Origin: Actinobacteria bacterium UBA5176 | GTDB lineage: Bacteria > Actinomycetota > UBA4738 | DNA: 26,717 bases | Direction of reading: 5' to 3' | Assembly: GCA_002413305.1 (NCBI GenBank) | Contig: DHWS01000095.1 | Span: 1 to 26,717 of the forward strand | Part shown: positions 15,399 through 24,127 of the stretch, in pieces | Numbering within the stretch: position 1 is the stretch's first letter | Layout: each line of letters starts with the position of its first letter | Notes under the pieces: model-generated | The model's database searches: none | What the model was told of the DNA's origin: nothing | Seen by the model: only the letters and a program-made list of their open reading frames with translations | Made by a program: the position numbers and the translations under genes

Positions 15399-16352
15399 AT
15401 GAGCGACCCCTCCCACCGCACCGTCCATGCCAACGGCATCGACCTGCACCTGGTCGAACAAGGCGTGGGACCGCTGGTGGTGCTGTGCCACGGCTTCCCG
15501 GAGGGCTGGTACTCCTGGCGCCACCAGCTGCCCGTGCTGGCCGACGCCGGCTATCACGCGGTCGCCCTTGACCAGCGCGGATACGGCGGGAGCGACGCGC
15601 CGCCCGACGTCGGGGACTACGACATCCTCCACCTGACCGGTGACCTCACCGCCCTGCTGGACGAGCTGGGAGAGGAGCGTGCGGTGTTCGTCGGGCACGA
15701 CTGGGGCGCGATCGTCGTGTGGAACCTGGCCGTCCTGGCGCCCGAGCGGGTCCGCGCGGTGGCCGGCCTCAGCGTGCCCTTCGTCCCGCGGGCGCCGATG
15801 CCGCCGCTCCAGCTCCTGCAGGCCGTCTCCGGCGACCGCTTCCTGTACATCCTCTACTTCCAGCGGGTCGGCCGGCCCGAGGAGGAGCTGGGCCGGGACC
15901 CGCGCGCCACGCTCCGCCGAGTGCTGTGGGGGGTCTCGGGCGACGCGCCGCCCGGTTCGATCAAGCGGATGCCGGTCGACGGCACCGGCTGGCTCGACAT
16001 CTTCCCCGACCCGCCGGAGAAGTTGCCCGGCTGGCTCACCGAACAGGACCTCGACATCGCCGTCGAAGCGTTCGCCCGGAGCGGCTTCCGCGGCCCGCTC
16101 AACTGGTACCGGAACATGGACCGGAACTGGGAGCTGACCGAACACGTCGCCCAGGCGAAGGTCGAGGTGCCGGCCCTGTTCGTCGCCGGAACCCGCGACA
16201 GCATCCTGAAGCTAACGCCGCCCGCGATCATGGACGGCTGGCTCGGCGACCTCCGGCGCTCCCTGCTGATCGAAGGCGCCGGGCACTGGATCCAGCAGGA
16301 GCGTCCCCGGGAAGTGAACGACGCCCTTCTCGGTTTCTTGAGAGAGGTCTGA
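15399..16352 (+). CDS. Alpha/beta hydrolase, epoxide hydrolase-like
   Basis: A 317-residue alpha/beta-hydrolase of the soluble epoxide hydrolase type, which opens epoxides to diols through an Asp ester. The oxyanion motif HGFPEGWYSWR starts at His31. The nucleophile is Asp101 in GHDWGA, the acid is probably Asp267 in GTRDS, and the base is His296 in GAGHWIQQE. Lid residues include Tyr237 in NWYRN, the expected epoxide-activating tyrosine; a second lid tyrosine is likely in the FLYILYFQ segment. Length and motif order match the EphA-like group. The ATG at 15399 lies 33 bases after the Cys-rich gene, and the next gene follows after 18 bases, so it may share their transcript. The physiological substrate is unknown. 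Confidence 0.9.
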   Translation: MSDPSHRTVHANGIDLHLVEQGVGPLVVLCHGFPEGWYSWRHQLPVLADAGYHAVALDQRGYGGSDAPPDVGDYDILHLTGDLTALLDELGEERAVFVGHDWGAIVVWNLAVLAPERVRAVAGLSVPFVPRAPMPPLQLLQAVSGDRFLYILYFQRVGRPEEELGRDPRATLRRVLWGVSGDAPPGSIKRMPVDGTGWLDIFPDPPEKLPGWLTEQDLDIAVEAFARSGFRGPLNWYRNMDRNWELTEHVAQAKVEVPALFVAGTRDSILKLTPPAIMDGWLGDLRRSLLIEGAGHWIQQERPREVNDALLGFLREV

Positions 16353-16370
16353 AGAGGAGGGGCGGTCCGG

Positions 16371-17501
16371 TTGGTGGTCTTCGTTCGCGTCCTGGTGTTC
16401 GCAGCCGCCGTGGCCGGGGTGATCCTGACGCTGGGCGCCGCACTGCGGACCGTGGTGCTGCCGCGCGGCGTGCCGTCCCGGCTGGCCCGAGTGGTGTTCA
16501 TCATGACCCGTCGGTTCTTCCGGTTGTGGGCCGGGCCGCGGGCCTCCTTCGAGCGCCGTGACCGGATCATGGCGCTGTACGGACCCGTGGCGCTGTTCGC
16601 CCTGCTGGTGACGTGGGTGAGCTTGGTATTCGTCTGCTACATGGGTATCTACTGGACGCTCGGACACGGCGCCCTGAGCTCCCGGGACGTGTTCACGATC
16701 TCCGGCTCGGCGATCTTCACCCTGGGGTTCGCCACGACGAAGGATCTCCCCTCCATCGCCGCGGTGTTCAGCGAGGCATCGCTCGGGCTCGGCCTCCTGG
16801 CCCTACTGATCACCTACCTCCCGAGTCTGTACGGCTCGTTCTCCCGCCGGGAGGCCGCGGTCACCGCCCTGGAGGTGCGGGCCGGCTCGCCCCCGTCGGG
16901 CGTGGCGATGATCGAGCGGTTCACCCTTCTCGAGCGGCTGGACCAGCTGACCGGGATCTGGACGCGGTGGGAGGACTGGTTCGTGGAGATCGAAGAGACC
17001 CACACATCCTTCCCGGCGCTGACGTTCTTCCGTTCGCCGCAGCCGGACCACTCGTGGGTGACGGCGGCCGGCGCGGTGCTGGATGGCGCGGCGATCGCGG
17101 TGTCGAGCGTGGACATCCCTCGGGACGTCCAGGCGGAGATCTGCATCCGGGCGGGGTATCTGGCCCTTCGACGGATCGCCGACTTCTTCCGCATCCACTA
17201 CCACCCCGACCCGACGTTCCCCGAGTCGCCGATCATGGTCGCCCGGAGCGAGTTCGACCAGGCGCTGGACCGGCTGGCCGCGGCGGGTACGCCCCTCAAG
17301 CCGGACCGCGATCAGGCCTGGGTCGACTTCGCGGGGTGGCGGGTGAACTACGACACGGTCCTCATCGCGCTGGCCGGGCTGACCATGGCCCCGATGGCCC
17401 CGTGGTCCTCGGATCGCGGCCTGATCGACTACGTGCCGCCGATCCTGCGGGCCAAGGCCAGGTCGAAGGCGCTGACCCACTCCCTGATGCCGCCCGACTG
17501 A
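16371..17501 (+). CDS. Membrane protein with ion-channel-like pore segment
   Basis: A 376-residue protein with about four hydrophobic helices in the first 160 residues: near 3-25, 68-95 and 132-152, plus a short re-entrant-looking segment VFTISGSAIFTLGFAT between the second and third. That segment resembles the pore helix and selectivity filter of two-helix potassium channels, but the usual TVGYG is replaced by TLGFA, so potassium selectivity is doubtful. The C-terminal ~220 residues are cytoplasmic, helical and rich in Trp, with no recognised domain. The TTG at 16371 directly precedes GTG 16374; either could start translation, with GAGGAGGGG upstream. It converges on adenine deaminase with seven bases between. 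Confidence 0.65.
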   Translation: MVVFVRVLVFAAAVAGVILTLGAALRTVVLPRGVPSRLARVVFIMTRRFFRLWAGPRASFERRDRIMALYGPVALFALLVTWVSLVFVCYMGIYWTLGHGALSSRDVFTISGSAIFTLGFATTKDLPSIAAVFSEASLGLGLLALLITYLPSLYGSFSRREAAVTALEVRAGSPPSGVAMIERFTLLERLDQLTGIWTRWEDWFVEIEETHTSFPALTFFRSPQPDHSWVTAAGAVLDGAAIAVSSVDIPRDVQAEICIRAGYLALRRIADFFRIHYHPDPTFPESPIMVARSEFDQALDRLAAAGTPLKPDRDQAWVDFAGWRVNYDTVLIALAGLTMAPMAPWSSDRGLIDYVPPILRAKARSKALTHSLMPPD

Positions 17502-17508
17502 CCGGCGG

Positions 17509-19251
17509 CTACAGCTCCAGCGGGACCAGTTCGAACTTCACCGTGTCCACCAGGCCGCGGTCGGTGATCTTGAGCTCGGGGATCACCGAGAGGGCCAGGA
17601 ACGACATGGCCATGAACGGCGAGGGGAGGGTGGTCCCGAGGTCCCTGGCGACCCGAGCCATCGCGGTGACCTCGGAGGCGACCGTCTCGTAGGTCCGGTC
17701 GGACAGCAAGCCGCCGATGGGGCAGGGGACCTCGGCCAGCACCCGCCCTTCGTGGACGGCGGCCTGCCCCCCGCCCAGCTCGATCAGGCGGTTGACGGCG
17801 GCGGCCATGTCCCCATCGTCCACCCCGACCACGACCACATTGTGCGCGTCGTGGGCCTGGGTCGAAGCGAGCGCGCCCCGTTGCAGGCCGAACCCGGTGA
17901 CGAAGCCCAGCCCGATCCGGCCGGTGCTCTTATGGCGTTCCAGGACCGCGATCTTGGCCAGGTCCTTCGACGGGTCGGCCAGCGCCGCCCCGTCCTGGTT
18001 GCGCGGCTGGGCGGTGAGCGCCTTCGTCACCAGCTGGCCAGCTTGGACCCCGATCACCCGCAGGGGACCGTTGGCCCGGATCGCGAACGCATCCGCGGTG
18101 ACGGGGCTCACGTGCACGCTGCCCCGCATCCAGGCCGGGGCTTCGGCCTTCGGCACGCCGATCGCCTGGCCATCGGCGGCCACCAGGCGCCCCCGCTTCC
18201 ACACCCGGACCGGCCGGAAGCCGACCAGGTCCGGGACGGCCACGATGTCCGCCAGGTAGCCCGGGGCGACCGCGCCGTAGCGGTGCAGGCGGTGGTAGCG
18301 GGCCGCGTTCAGCGTGCCCATCTTCACGGCGTCGGCGGGAGCGCAGCCCATGGCGACGGCCTTGCGAACCACGGCGTTGATGTGCCCGTCGGTGAGCAGG
18401 TCGTCGGGCTCCCGGTCGTCGGTGCACAGGACGGAGTTCTCGGGCCCGTGGTCCAGCACCAGCGGCAGCAAGGCCTCCAGGTTCTTCGCTGCCGAGCCCT
18501 CCCGGATCATGATCCACATCCCCAGGCGGCGCTTCTCCAGCGCTTCGGCGTACGTCGTGCACTCGTGGTCGCTGGCCACACCCGCCGCCAGGTACGCGTT
18601 CAGGGCCCGCCCGGTCAGGCCGGGCGCGTGGCCGTCGATGTGACGGTCCCCGGCCGCCCGCGCTGCGGCGATCTTCGCCAGGGCCTCCGGCGAGCCGTTC
18701 GCCACGCCCGGGAAGTCCATCATCTCGGCGACGCCCAGCGCCCACGGCTCTTCCCGCAGGAAGCGGGCGATGTCCTCGGCGTCCACGGTGGCCCCGTTCG
18801 ACTCGAAGGGGCTGGCCGGGACGCACGACGAGACCATCACGAACACGTCCAGCGGGATCCCGGCCACGGTCCGGAGCAGGGCGGACACGCCGCGCAGGCC
18901 GAACACGTTGGCGATCTCGTGGGGGTCGATGACCACGGTGGTGGTCCCGGACGGCAGGGCGGCCCGGGCGAATTCGTCCACCAGCAGCTTGGTGGATTCG
19001 ACGTGCATGTGGGCGTCGATGAAGCCGGGAAGCAGGATCAGGCCGGTGGCGTCGAATTCCTGGTGGCCGCGGTAGCCGGGCCCGACCCCGGCCACGTGGC
19101 TGCCGGCCACGGCCACGTCTGCCTCCAGCAGCTCACCGGTGAACACACTGAGAACGCGTCCGCCACGCAGGGCCAGGTCGGCCCGTTCGTCGCCCCTCGC
19201 CACCGCCAGCCGGTGCCGCAGCTCGCCCTCGAAGTCCCGCCCCCGGTCCAT
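17509..19251 (-). CDS. ade: Adenine deaminase
   Basis: A 580-residue amidohydrolase that converts adenine to hypoxanthine and ammonia in purine salvage. The metal site shows FIDAHMHVEST (HxH near residue 80), followed by the family marks DPHEIANVFG, HIDGHAPGL, the ASDHECTT loop and LCTDDREPDDLL, all typical of the bacterial AdeC type rather than the adenosine-deaminase type. The C-terminal family domain with TGFGLQRGALAST and HDAHNVVVVG is present. Length fits the usual ~570-600. The frame is open further upstream, but the ATG at 19251 fits the family start. It lies 26 bases after the FAD dehydrogenase on the same strand and could share its transcript. Its stop is TAG, which shows that TAG works as a terminator in this genome. 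Confidence 0.93.
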   Translation of the reverse strand: MDRGRDFEGELRHRLAVARGDERADLALRGGRVLSVFTGELLEADVAVAGSHVAGVGPGYRGHQEFDATGLILLPGFIDAHMHVESTKLLVDEFARAALPSGTTTVVIDPHEIANVFGLRGVSALLRTVAGIPLDVFVMVSSCVPASPFESNGATVDAEDIARFLREEPWALGVAEMMDFPGVANGSPEALAKIAAARAAGDRHIDGHAPGLTGRALNAYLAAGVASDHECTTYAEALEKRRLGMWIMIREGSAAKNLEALLPLVLDHGPENSVLCTDDREPDDLLTDGHINAVVRKAVAMGCAPADAVKMGTLNAARYHRLHRYGAVAPGYLADIVAVPDLVGFRPVRVWKRGRLVAADGQAIGVPKAEAPAWMRGSVHVSPVTADAFAIRANGPLRVIGVQAGQLVTKALTAQPRNQDGAALADPSKDLAKIAVLERHKSTGRIGLGFVTGFGLQRGALASTQAHDAHNVVVVGVDDGDMAAAVNRLIELGGGQAAVHEGRVLAEVPCPIGGLLSDRTYETVASEVTAMARVARDLGTTLPSPFMAMSFLALSVIPELKITDRGLVDTVKFELVPLEL

Positions 19252-19264
19252 CGCCCCGATAGTA
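19252..19264 (-). promoter_or_regulatory. Possible -10 box for leaderless ade transcript
   Basis: On the minus strand TACTAT (19264-19259) is followed by seven bases and then the ATG at 19251, the spacing of a leaderless actinobacterial start. No good -35 box is seen, and the gene could equally be read through from the upstream dehydrogenase. Confidence 0.35.
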
Positions 19265-19277
19265 GGCGAAGGCCCCC

Positions 19278-22238
19278 TCACCGAACAGGTCGTCCGGCCC
19301 CGTCCAGGGCCAGCCGGATGAGCTGGGCGAGGTGGAGCGGCCGGTGGCCGGTGGCCTGTTCGACCTGCTGGCGGCAGCTGAACCCGTCGGCGACCACGAG
19401 CGTGTCCGGAGCGGCGCCCCGGACGGCCGGCATGAGGGCCCGCTCGCCGATGGCCATGGACACGTCGAACTTCCGCCCGTCCTCGAAGCCGAAGCTCCCG
19501 GCCATCCCGCAGCAGCCGGGCTCGGGCATCCGCCAGTCCAGGCCCAGCGCGTCCAGCGTGGCCTCTTCGGCGTCGAGCTTCATCACCGCCCGATGGTGGC
19601 AGTGGGCCTGGACCAGCGCCGGGCGGCCGTCGAAGGTCCGGGGCGGCGACCACTCCTCACGGGCCAGGAACTCGGACAGGACGAACGTCTGCTCCGACAG
19701 GCGGCGGGCGTCCTGGTCCTTCGGGAACAGCGCGGGCAGCTCGTCCCGGAACACGGCCACGCACGAGGGCTCCATCCCGACCACGGGCGTCCCGGCACGG
19801 ATCTGCGGGCGCAGCTCGCGGAGGGTTCGGCGCAGCCAGCGCTTCGCCGTCCCGAGCATCCCGTGGTCGTACAGGGGCCGGCCGCAGCACAGCCACGGCT
19901 TGGGGACCATGACCCGGAAGCCCGCCGCCTCCAGGACCTGCACCGTGGCCCGACCGATGGCCGGCTCGAACGCGTTCACGAACGTGTCCGGCCACAGCAG
20001 CACCCGTGGGCGACCCTGGTTCCGCGGCGGGCGGGCGAAGAACTCCTCCTTGAAGGTGCGTGGCGCGAACCGGGGGATGTCGCGGACGGGCGCGATGCCG
20101 CCGGCCCGCTTCACCAGGGCCGACACGCCCGGGCCGTGGGTCAGCAGGTTCGCGGCCGAGGGCATCCGTGAGGCCAGCCGCGCCCACACCGGGATCAGAC
20201 CCATCGCGTAGGCCTGGCGGGGTCGGGCGCGGCCTTCGTAGTGGTGGGCAAGGAACTCGGCCTTGTACGTGGCCATGTCGACCCCGGTCGGGCAGTCGGT
20301 CTTGCAGCCCTTGCAGGACAGGCACAGATCCAGCGCACGTTTGACTTCCTCGCTGCGCCACATCTCGATGCCGGCCTCGCCGCCGCCCCGGGCCATCTCG
20401 AACAGGAGCCGAGCCCGGCCGCGCGTCGAGTGCTCCTCGTCCCGGGTGGCCGCGTAGCTCGGACACATTAGCTGGCCCTCCGTCACCCGGCACTTCCCGA
20501 GCCCGATGCACCGCACGGTGGCGTCGGCGAAGCTCCCGCCCTCCCGCCGGTAGTCGAAATGCGTCTCGACCATCGGGGGGCGGTAGTCGGGCCCGAGCTT
20601 CATGTTCGAGTCGAGCGGATACGGGTCGACCACCTTCCCCGGGTTCATCTTCCCGTCCGGGTCCCAGATGGCCTTGAACCCGCGCATGGCCTCGACAAGC
20701 TCGTCGCCGAACATGATCGGCAGGAGCTGGGCGTGCGACTGCCCATCGCCGTGCTCGCCGGACAGCGAACCCCCATGGCTCACGACCAGCTCGGCGGCTT
20801 CGACCAGGAACGCTCGCCACGCGTCCAGCCCGCCACGCGACGTGAGGTCGAACGACACCCGGCAGTGGACGCACCCCTGCCCGAAGTGACCGTACAGCGG
20901 TGCGGTGTAGCCGTACCGGTCGAACAGCACCCGCAGCTCGCGGAGGTACGCGCCCAGGCCATCGGGCGGCACGGCCGAGTCCTCCCAGCCCGTCCAGTGA
21001 TCCGGCTTGCCGGGGACGAAGGCGCTCGCGCCCAGGCCCGACTCTCGGGCCCCCCAGACCGCCTTCGCCATCGCTGGATCGTCGAGCAGCCGGGCCTCGG
21101 TGAAGCCGGCGAACCGCGCCGCCTGCTTCGCCAGCTTCCGCGCCTTCGCGTTGGACTCCTTGGCCGACACACCGCCGAACTCGACGATCAACCAACCCCG
21201 GCCGGGCGGGAGCGCGCCGAGGGCCAGGGCGTGGATGCCCAGCCGGCGGTTGTTGTCCATCAGCACATCGTCGAAGCCCTCCAGCCCGATCGGCTTCAGC
21301 TCGCGGATGGCGGGCACCGCGTCGGCGGCGGCGAACACGTCCTGGAAGCCCAGCAACAGCACCGACCGCGCTGGCGGCAGGTCGACCAGCTTCAGGGTGG
21401 CGCCGAGGATCGTCACGCACGTGCCCTCGGTCCCCACCAACGCCTCGGCCACGTCGAAGCCCTTCTCCGCCAACAACGCGTCGAGGTTGTAGCCGCTCAC
21501 CCTCCGCGGGAGCTGTGGGTACCCGGTCCTCACGGCATCCCCGTAGCGGTCGCGGAGCGCCCGAAGGCCGGCGTAGATCTCGCCGCGGCGCCCGCCCTCC
21601 GCCACGATCGCGTCCAGCTGGTGATCCGGGGTCCTGCCCACCGTGGCGCGCAGGCCGTCGTAGGTGAGCACGTCGAGCTCTTCGACGTTGTTCGCCGTCC
21701 TCGGCCCGTCCCCGTAGAACTCGGTGAGGACCGAATGTACCCCGCACGAGTCGTTGCCGAGCATCCCGCCGAGCGTGCAGCGGTCGTGGGTGGCCGGGTC
21801 GGGGCCGAACGTCAGACCGTCGGCGGCGGCCGCGGCGCGAAGCGTGTCCAGCACCACCCCGGGCTGGACCCGAGCCAGCCGGTGTTCGGCGTCCACCCAC
21901 ACCACGCGGTTCAGGTACTTCGAGAAGTCCATGACCACCGCGACGTTGCACGTCTGCCCGGCCAGGCTCGTCCCCCCGCCTCGGCTGAGGACGGGGACGG
22001 CGCGCTCGCGACAGGCCGTCACCGTGGCGATCACGTCGTCGGTCGAACGTGGCACCACCACCCCGATCGGCACCTGCCGGTAGTTGGATGCGTCGCTCGA
22101 GTAGACCGCCCGCGAACCCCGGTCGAACCGCACCTCGCCCTCCAGGGTCCGCCGCAGCTCGTCGGCCAGGTCGGGCACCAGCGAGGGATCGAACCGTGCC
22201 GAATCCGGCGGTCCGAGGTTCGAACGTGGGAGCGCCAT
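19278..22238 (-). CDS. FAD-binding and Fe-S dehydrogenase (GlcD-GlpC-type fusion, D-lactate/2-hydroxyacid dehydrogenase-like)
   Basis: A 986-residue fusion that oxidises a 2-hydroxy acid such as D-lactate or glycolate and passes electrons to the membrane. The N-terminal PCMH-type FAD domain has VPVLSRGGGTSLAGQ near residue 80 and DRCTLGGMLGNDSCG, followed by a FAD-oxidase C-terminal domain with SGEHGDGQSHAQLL. Near 574 is a first ferredoxin-like cysteine set (C-x5-C-x8-CP with YAATRDEEHSTRGRARLL), and near 637 CLSCKGCKTDCP, giving two 4Fe-4S clusters. The C-terminal part holds two CCG motifs (WLCCGRPLYDHGM near 782, GCCGMAGSFG near 906), typical of GlpC/HdrB-type modules. The ATG at 22238 has no strong ribosome site, but similarity begins there. 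The exact substrate cannot be read from sequence. Confidence 0.92.
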   Translation of the reverse strand: MALPRSNLGPPDSARFDPSLVPDLADELRRTLEGEVRFDRGSRAVYSSDASNYRQVPIGVVVPRSTDDVIATVTACRERAVPVLSRGGGTSLAGQTCNVAVVMDFSKYLNRVVWVDAEHRLARVQPGVVLDTLRAAAAADGLTFGPDPATHDRCTLGGMLGNDSCGVHSVLTEFYGDGPRTANNVEELDVLTYDGLRATVGRTPDHQLDAIVAEGGRRGEIYAGLRALRDRYGDAVRTGYPQLPRRVSGYNLDALLAEKGFDVAEALVGTEGTCVTILGATLKLVDLPPARSVLLLGFQDVFAAADAVPAIRELKPIGLEGFDDVLMDNNRRLGIHALALGALPPGRGWLIVEFGGVSAKESNAKARKLAKQAARFAGFTEARLLDDPAMAKAVWGARESGLGASAFVPGKPDHWTGWEDSAVPPDGLGAYLRELRVLFDRYGYTAPLYGHFGQGCVHCRVSFDLTSRGGLDAWRAFLVEAAELVVSHGGSLSGEHGDGQSHAQLLPIMFGDELVEAMRGFKAIWDPDGKMNPGKVVDPYPLDSNMKLGPDYRPPMVETHFDYRREGGSFADATVRCIGLGKCRVTEGQLMCPSYAATRDEEHSTRGRARLLFEMARGGGEAGIEMWRSEEVKRALDLCLSCKGCKTDCPTGVDMATYKAEFLAHHYEGRARPRQAYAMGLIPVWARLASRMPSAANLLTHGPGVSALVKRAGGIAPVRDIPRFAPRTFKEEFFARPPRNQGRPRVLLWPDTFVNAFEPAIGRATVQVLEAAGFRVMVPKPWLCCGRPLYDHGMLGTAKRWLRRTLRELRPQIRAGTPVVGMEPSCVAVFRDELPALFPKDQDARRLSEQTFVLSEFLAREEWSPPRTFDGRPALVQAHCHHRAVMKLDAEEATLDALGLDWRMPEPGCCGMAGSFGFEDGRKFDVSMAIGERALMPAVRGAAPDTLVVADGFSCRQQVEQATGHRPLHLAQLIRLALDGAGRPVR

Positions 22239-22287
22239 GGTGAGTTCGAACCCTACCCGGTCGGCAGCCGGCCGAGGAGTGCCCGGG

Positions 22288-22300
22288 TATGGTGAGCACC
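22288..22300 (+). promoter_or_regulatory. Possible -10 box for a leaderless GH15 transcript
   Basis: TATGGT (22288-22293) is followed by seven bases and then an in-frame GTG at 22301. This spacing suggests a leaderless start at 22301 rather than ATG 22289, which lies inside the box. No good -35 box is visible. Confidence 0.3.
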
Positions 22301-24127
22301 GTGCCGACGACTCGAGCGAAGGGCGGCCCCTATCCGCCGATCTCGACCTACGCGCTGATCGGGGACTGCCACTCGTCCGCTCTGATCTCCGAGGTTGCCT
22401 CGATCGACTGGTGCTGCCTCCCACGGTTCGACTCGGGAAGCTGTTTCGGGCGGGTCCTGGACTGGCGGCGCGGCGGGTTCTGCCAGATCCGCCCGGATGG
22501 CGTGAAGTGTTCGACGTCCCGCCGGTACGTGGACGACACGCTGGTCCTCGAGACCACCTTCCGCACCGGCGGCGGCGAAGCGCGGTTGTTCGACTGCTTC
22601 ACTATGCGCAAGGGCGGTTCGCACGACCCCTTCCGCCAGGTGCTCCGGATCGTGGAGGGTGTGCGCGGCCGGATCGACTTCGCACTGGAGGTCTGCCCGC
22701 GGTTCGACTACGGGGAGGTCCGCCCCTGGATCCGCCAGGAGGGACCGAACTTCTTCAGCGCGATCGGCGGCAACGACGGGTTGCTGGTCGCCTTCGACGG
22801 CGGGCTCGGAACCGTCGACCATGACCTCGTCTCGCGTTTCTCCGTCCCGGCCGGCGAGCGCCACCGCCTGTCGATGCAGTTCATGCGCCCGGAGACGATC
22901 GACGACGAACACCCGTCCCCCCCGGAGGCGGGTGAGCTGGACCGGCGGCTCGAGGAGACGCTCGGTTGGTGGCGCCGGTGGGCCGGCAAGACGCGGCTGC
23001 AAGGCCCCGATATGGCGGCCGCGCTCCGGTCCGCCATCGCCTTGAAGGCGCTCCAGCACGCGCCCACCGGAGCCATCGTGGCCGCGCCGACCACGTCGCT
23101 CCCCGAGGCGCCGGGAGGCTCCCGCAACTGGGACTACCGATTCAGCTGGATCCGCGATTCGAGCTTCGCCGTCCGCTCGCTGGTCGAGCTGGGGTACGAG
23201 TCCGAAGCCGACGGGTTCCGCCGGTTCGTGGAGCGGAGCGCGGCGGGCAATGCCGGCGACCTGCAGATCGTGTACGGCGTGGGCGGGGAGCGCCGCCTGT
23301 CCGAGCTCGAGCTGCCGAAGCTGGAGGGCTACCGTGGGGCTCGCCCCGTCCGGGCGGGCAACGCGGCGGCAACGCAGCTCCAGCTGGACGTCTTCGGCGA
23401 GCTGCTCGACCTCGCCTGGCGGTGGCACGAGCGGGGCCATTCGCCGGACGACGACTACTGGCGGTTCATCCTCGAGCTGTGCAACGCCGCCGCCCGGCTG
23501 TGGACCGAGCCGGACCGGGGGATCTGGGAGGTCCGGGGCCGCCCGCTGCACTTCGTCCACTCGAAGGCGATGTGCTGGGTCGCTCTGGACCGCGGCCTCC
23601 GGCTGGCCGAAGCGTCCGCCCGGGCCGCGCCGGTCAAGCGGTGGACGCTCGCCCGCGACCGCATCCGAAGAGCGATCGAGACGAAGGGCTACGACCGGGA
23701 CCGAGGCGTCTTCGTTCGGTCGTTCGGGATGAAGACCATGGACGCTTCGTTGCTGCTCCTTCCGACCGCCGGGTTCGTCGACCACGACGACCCGCGGATG
23801 ATCCGGACCACCGACCAGATCAGGAAGGAACTGGACCAGGACGGGTTGCTGCTGCGGTACAAGGGCGCCGATGGCCTGAGAGGGAAGGAGGGGGCGTTCC
23901 TGGCGTGCTCGTTCTGGCTCGCCGAGTGCTACGCGCACCAGGGCAGGTACGACGAAGCGCGGGTGGTGTTCGACCGGACCGTCTCGACCGGCAACGACCT
24001 CGGGCTCTTCTCCGAGGAGTTCGACGTGGCCACCGGCGAGATGCTCGGGAACTTTCCGATCGGGCTCACGCACCTCTCCCACATCGCCGCGGCGGTGGCG
24101 ATGGCCGAACACCAACCGCAGCTCTAG
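22289..24127 (+). CDS. GH15 glycoside hydrolase (glucoamylase/trehalase-like)
   Basis: A 612-residue protein of glycoside hydrolase family 15, with the actinobacterial trehalase/glucoamylase layout. The N-terminal beta domain (about 15-230) begins PPISTYALIGDCHSSALIS and DWCCLPRFDS. The (alpha/alpha)6 catalytic barrel has the substrate-binding segment NWDYRFSWIRDSSF near residue 280. The final catalytic block SEEFDVATGEMLGNFPIGLT near 574-593 carries the likely general base. No signal peptide is seen, so it should act inside the cell on trehalose or malto-oligosaccharides. ATG 22289 is given as the start; GTG 22301 is a good alternative. It is divergent from the dehydrogenase. Its TAG stop shares bases with the opposite stop of the MshC-like gene. 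Confidence 0.9.
   Translation: MVSTVPTTRAKGGPYPPISTYALIGDCHSSALISEVASIDWCCLPRFDSGSCFGRVLDWRRGGFCQIRPDGVKCSTSRRYVDDTLVLETTFRTGGGEARLFDCFTMRKGGSHDPFRQVLRIVEGVRGRIDFALEVCPRFDYGEVRPWIRQEGPNFFSAIGGNDGLLVAFDGGLGTVDHDLVSRFSVPAGERHRLSMQFMRPETIDDEHPSPPEAGELDRRLEETLGWWRRWAGKTRLQGPDMAAALRSAIALKALQHAPTGAIVAAPTTSLPEAPGGSRNWDYRFSWIRDSSFAVRSLVELGYESEADGFRRFVERSAAGNAGDLQIVYGVGGERRLSELELPKLEGYRGARPVRAGNAAATQLQLDVFGELLDLAWRWHERGHSPDDDYWRFILELCNAAARLWTEPDRGIWEVRGRPLHFVHSKAMCWVALDRGLRLAEASARAAPVKRWTLARDRIRRAIETKGYDRDRGVFVRSFGMKTMDASLLLLPTAGFVDHDDPRMIRTTDQIRKELDQDGLLLRYKGADGLRGKEGAFLACSFWLAECYAHQGRYDEARVVFDRTVSTGNDLGLFSEEFDVATGEMLGNFPIGLTHLSHIAAAVAMAEHQPQL

Noticed and set aside
17752..20211. Long open frames opposite ade and the dehydrogenase (also 20559-22295 plus, 22253-24211 minus, 7235-8446 plus)
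   Set aside because: They are antisense shadows of well-recognised genes in high-GC DNA, with Arg/Pro/Gly-rich meaningless translations and no family signature.
24124..24127. Convergent stop codons sharing CTAG
   Set aside because: Neat but common in compact genomes; no further structure suggests regulation.
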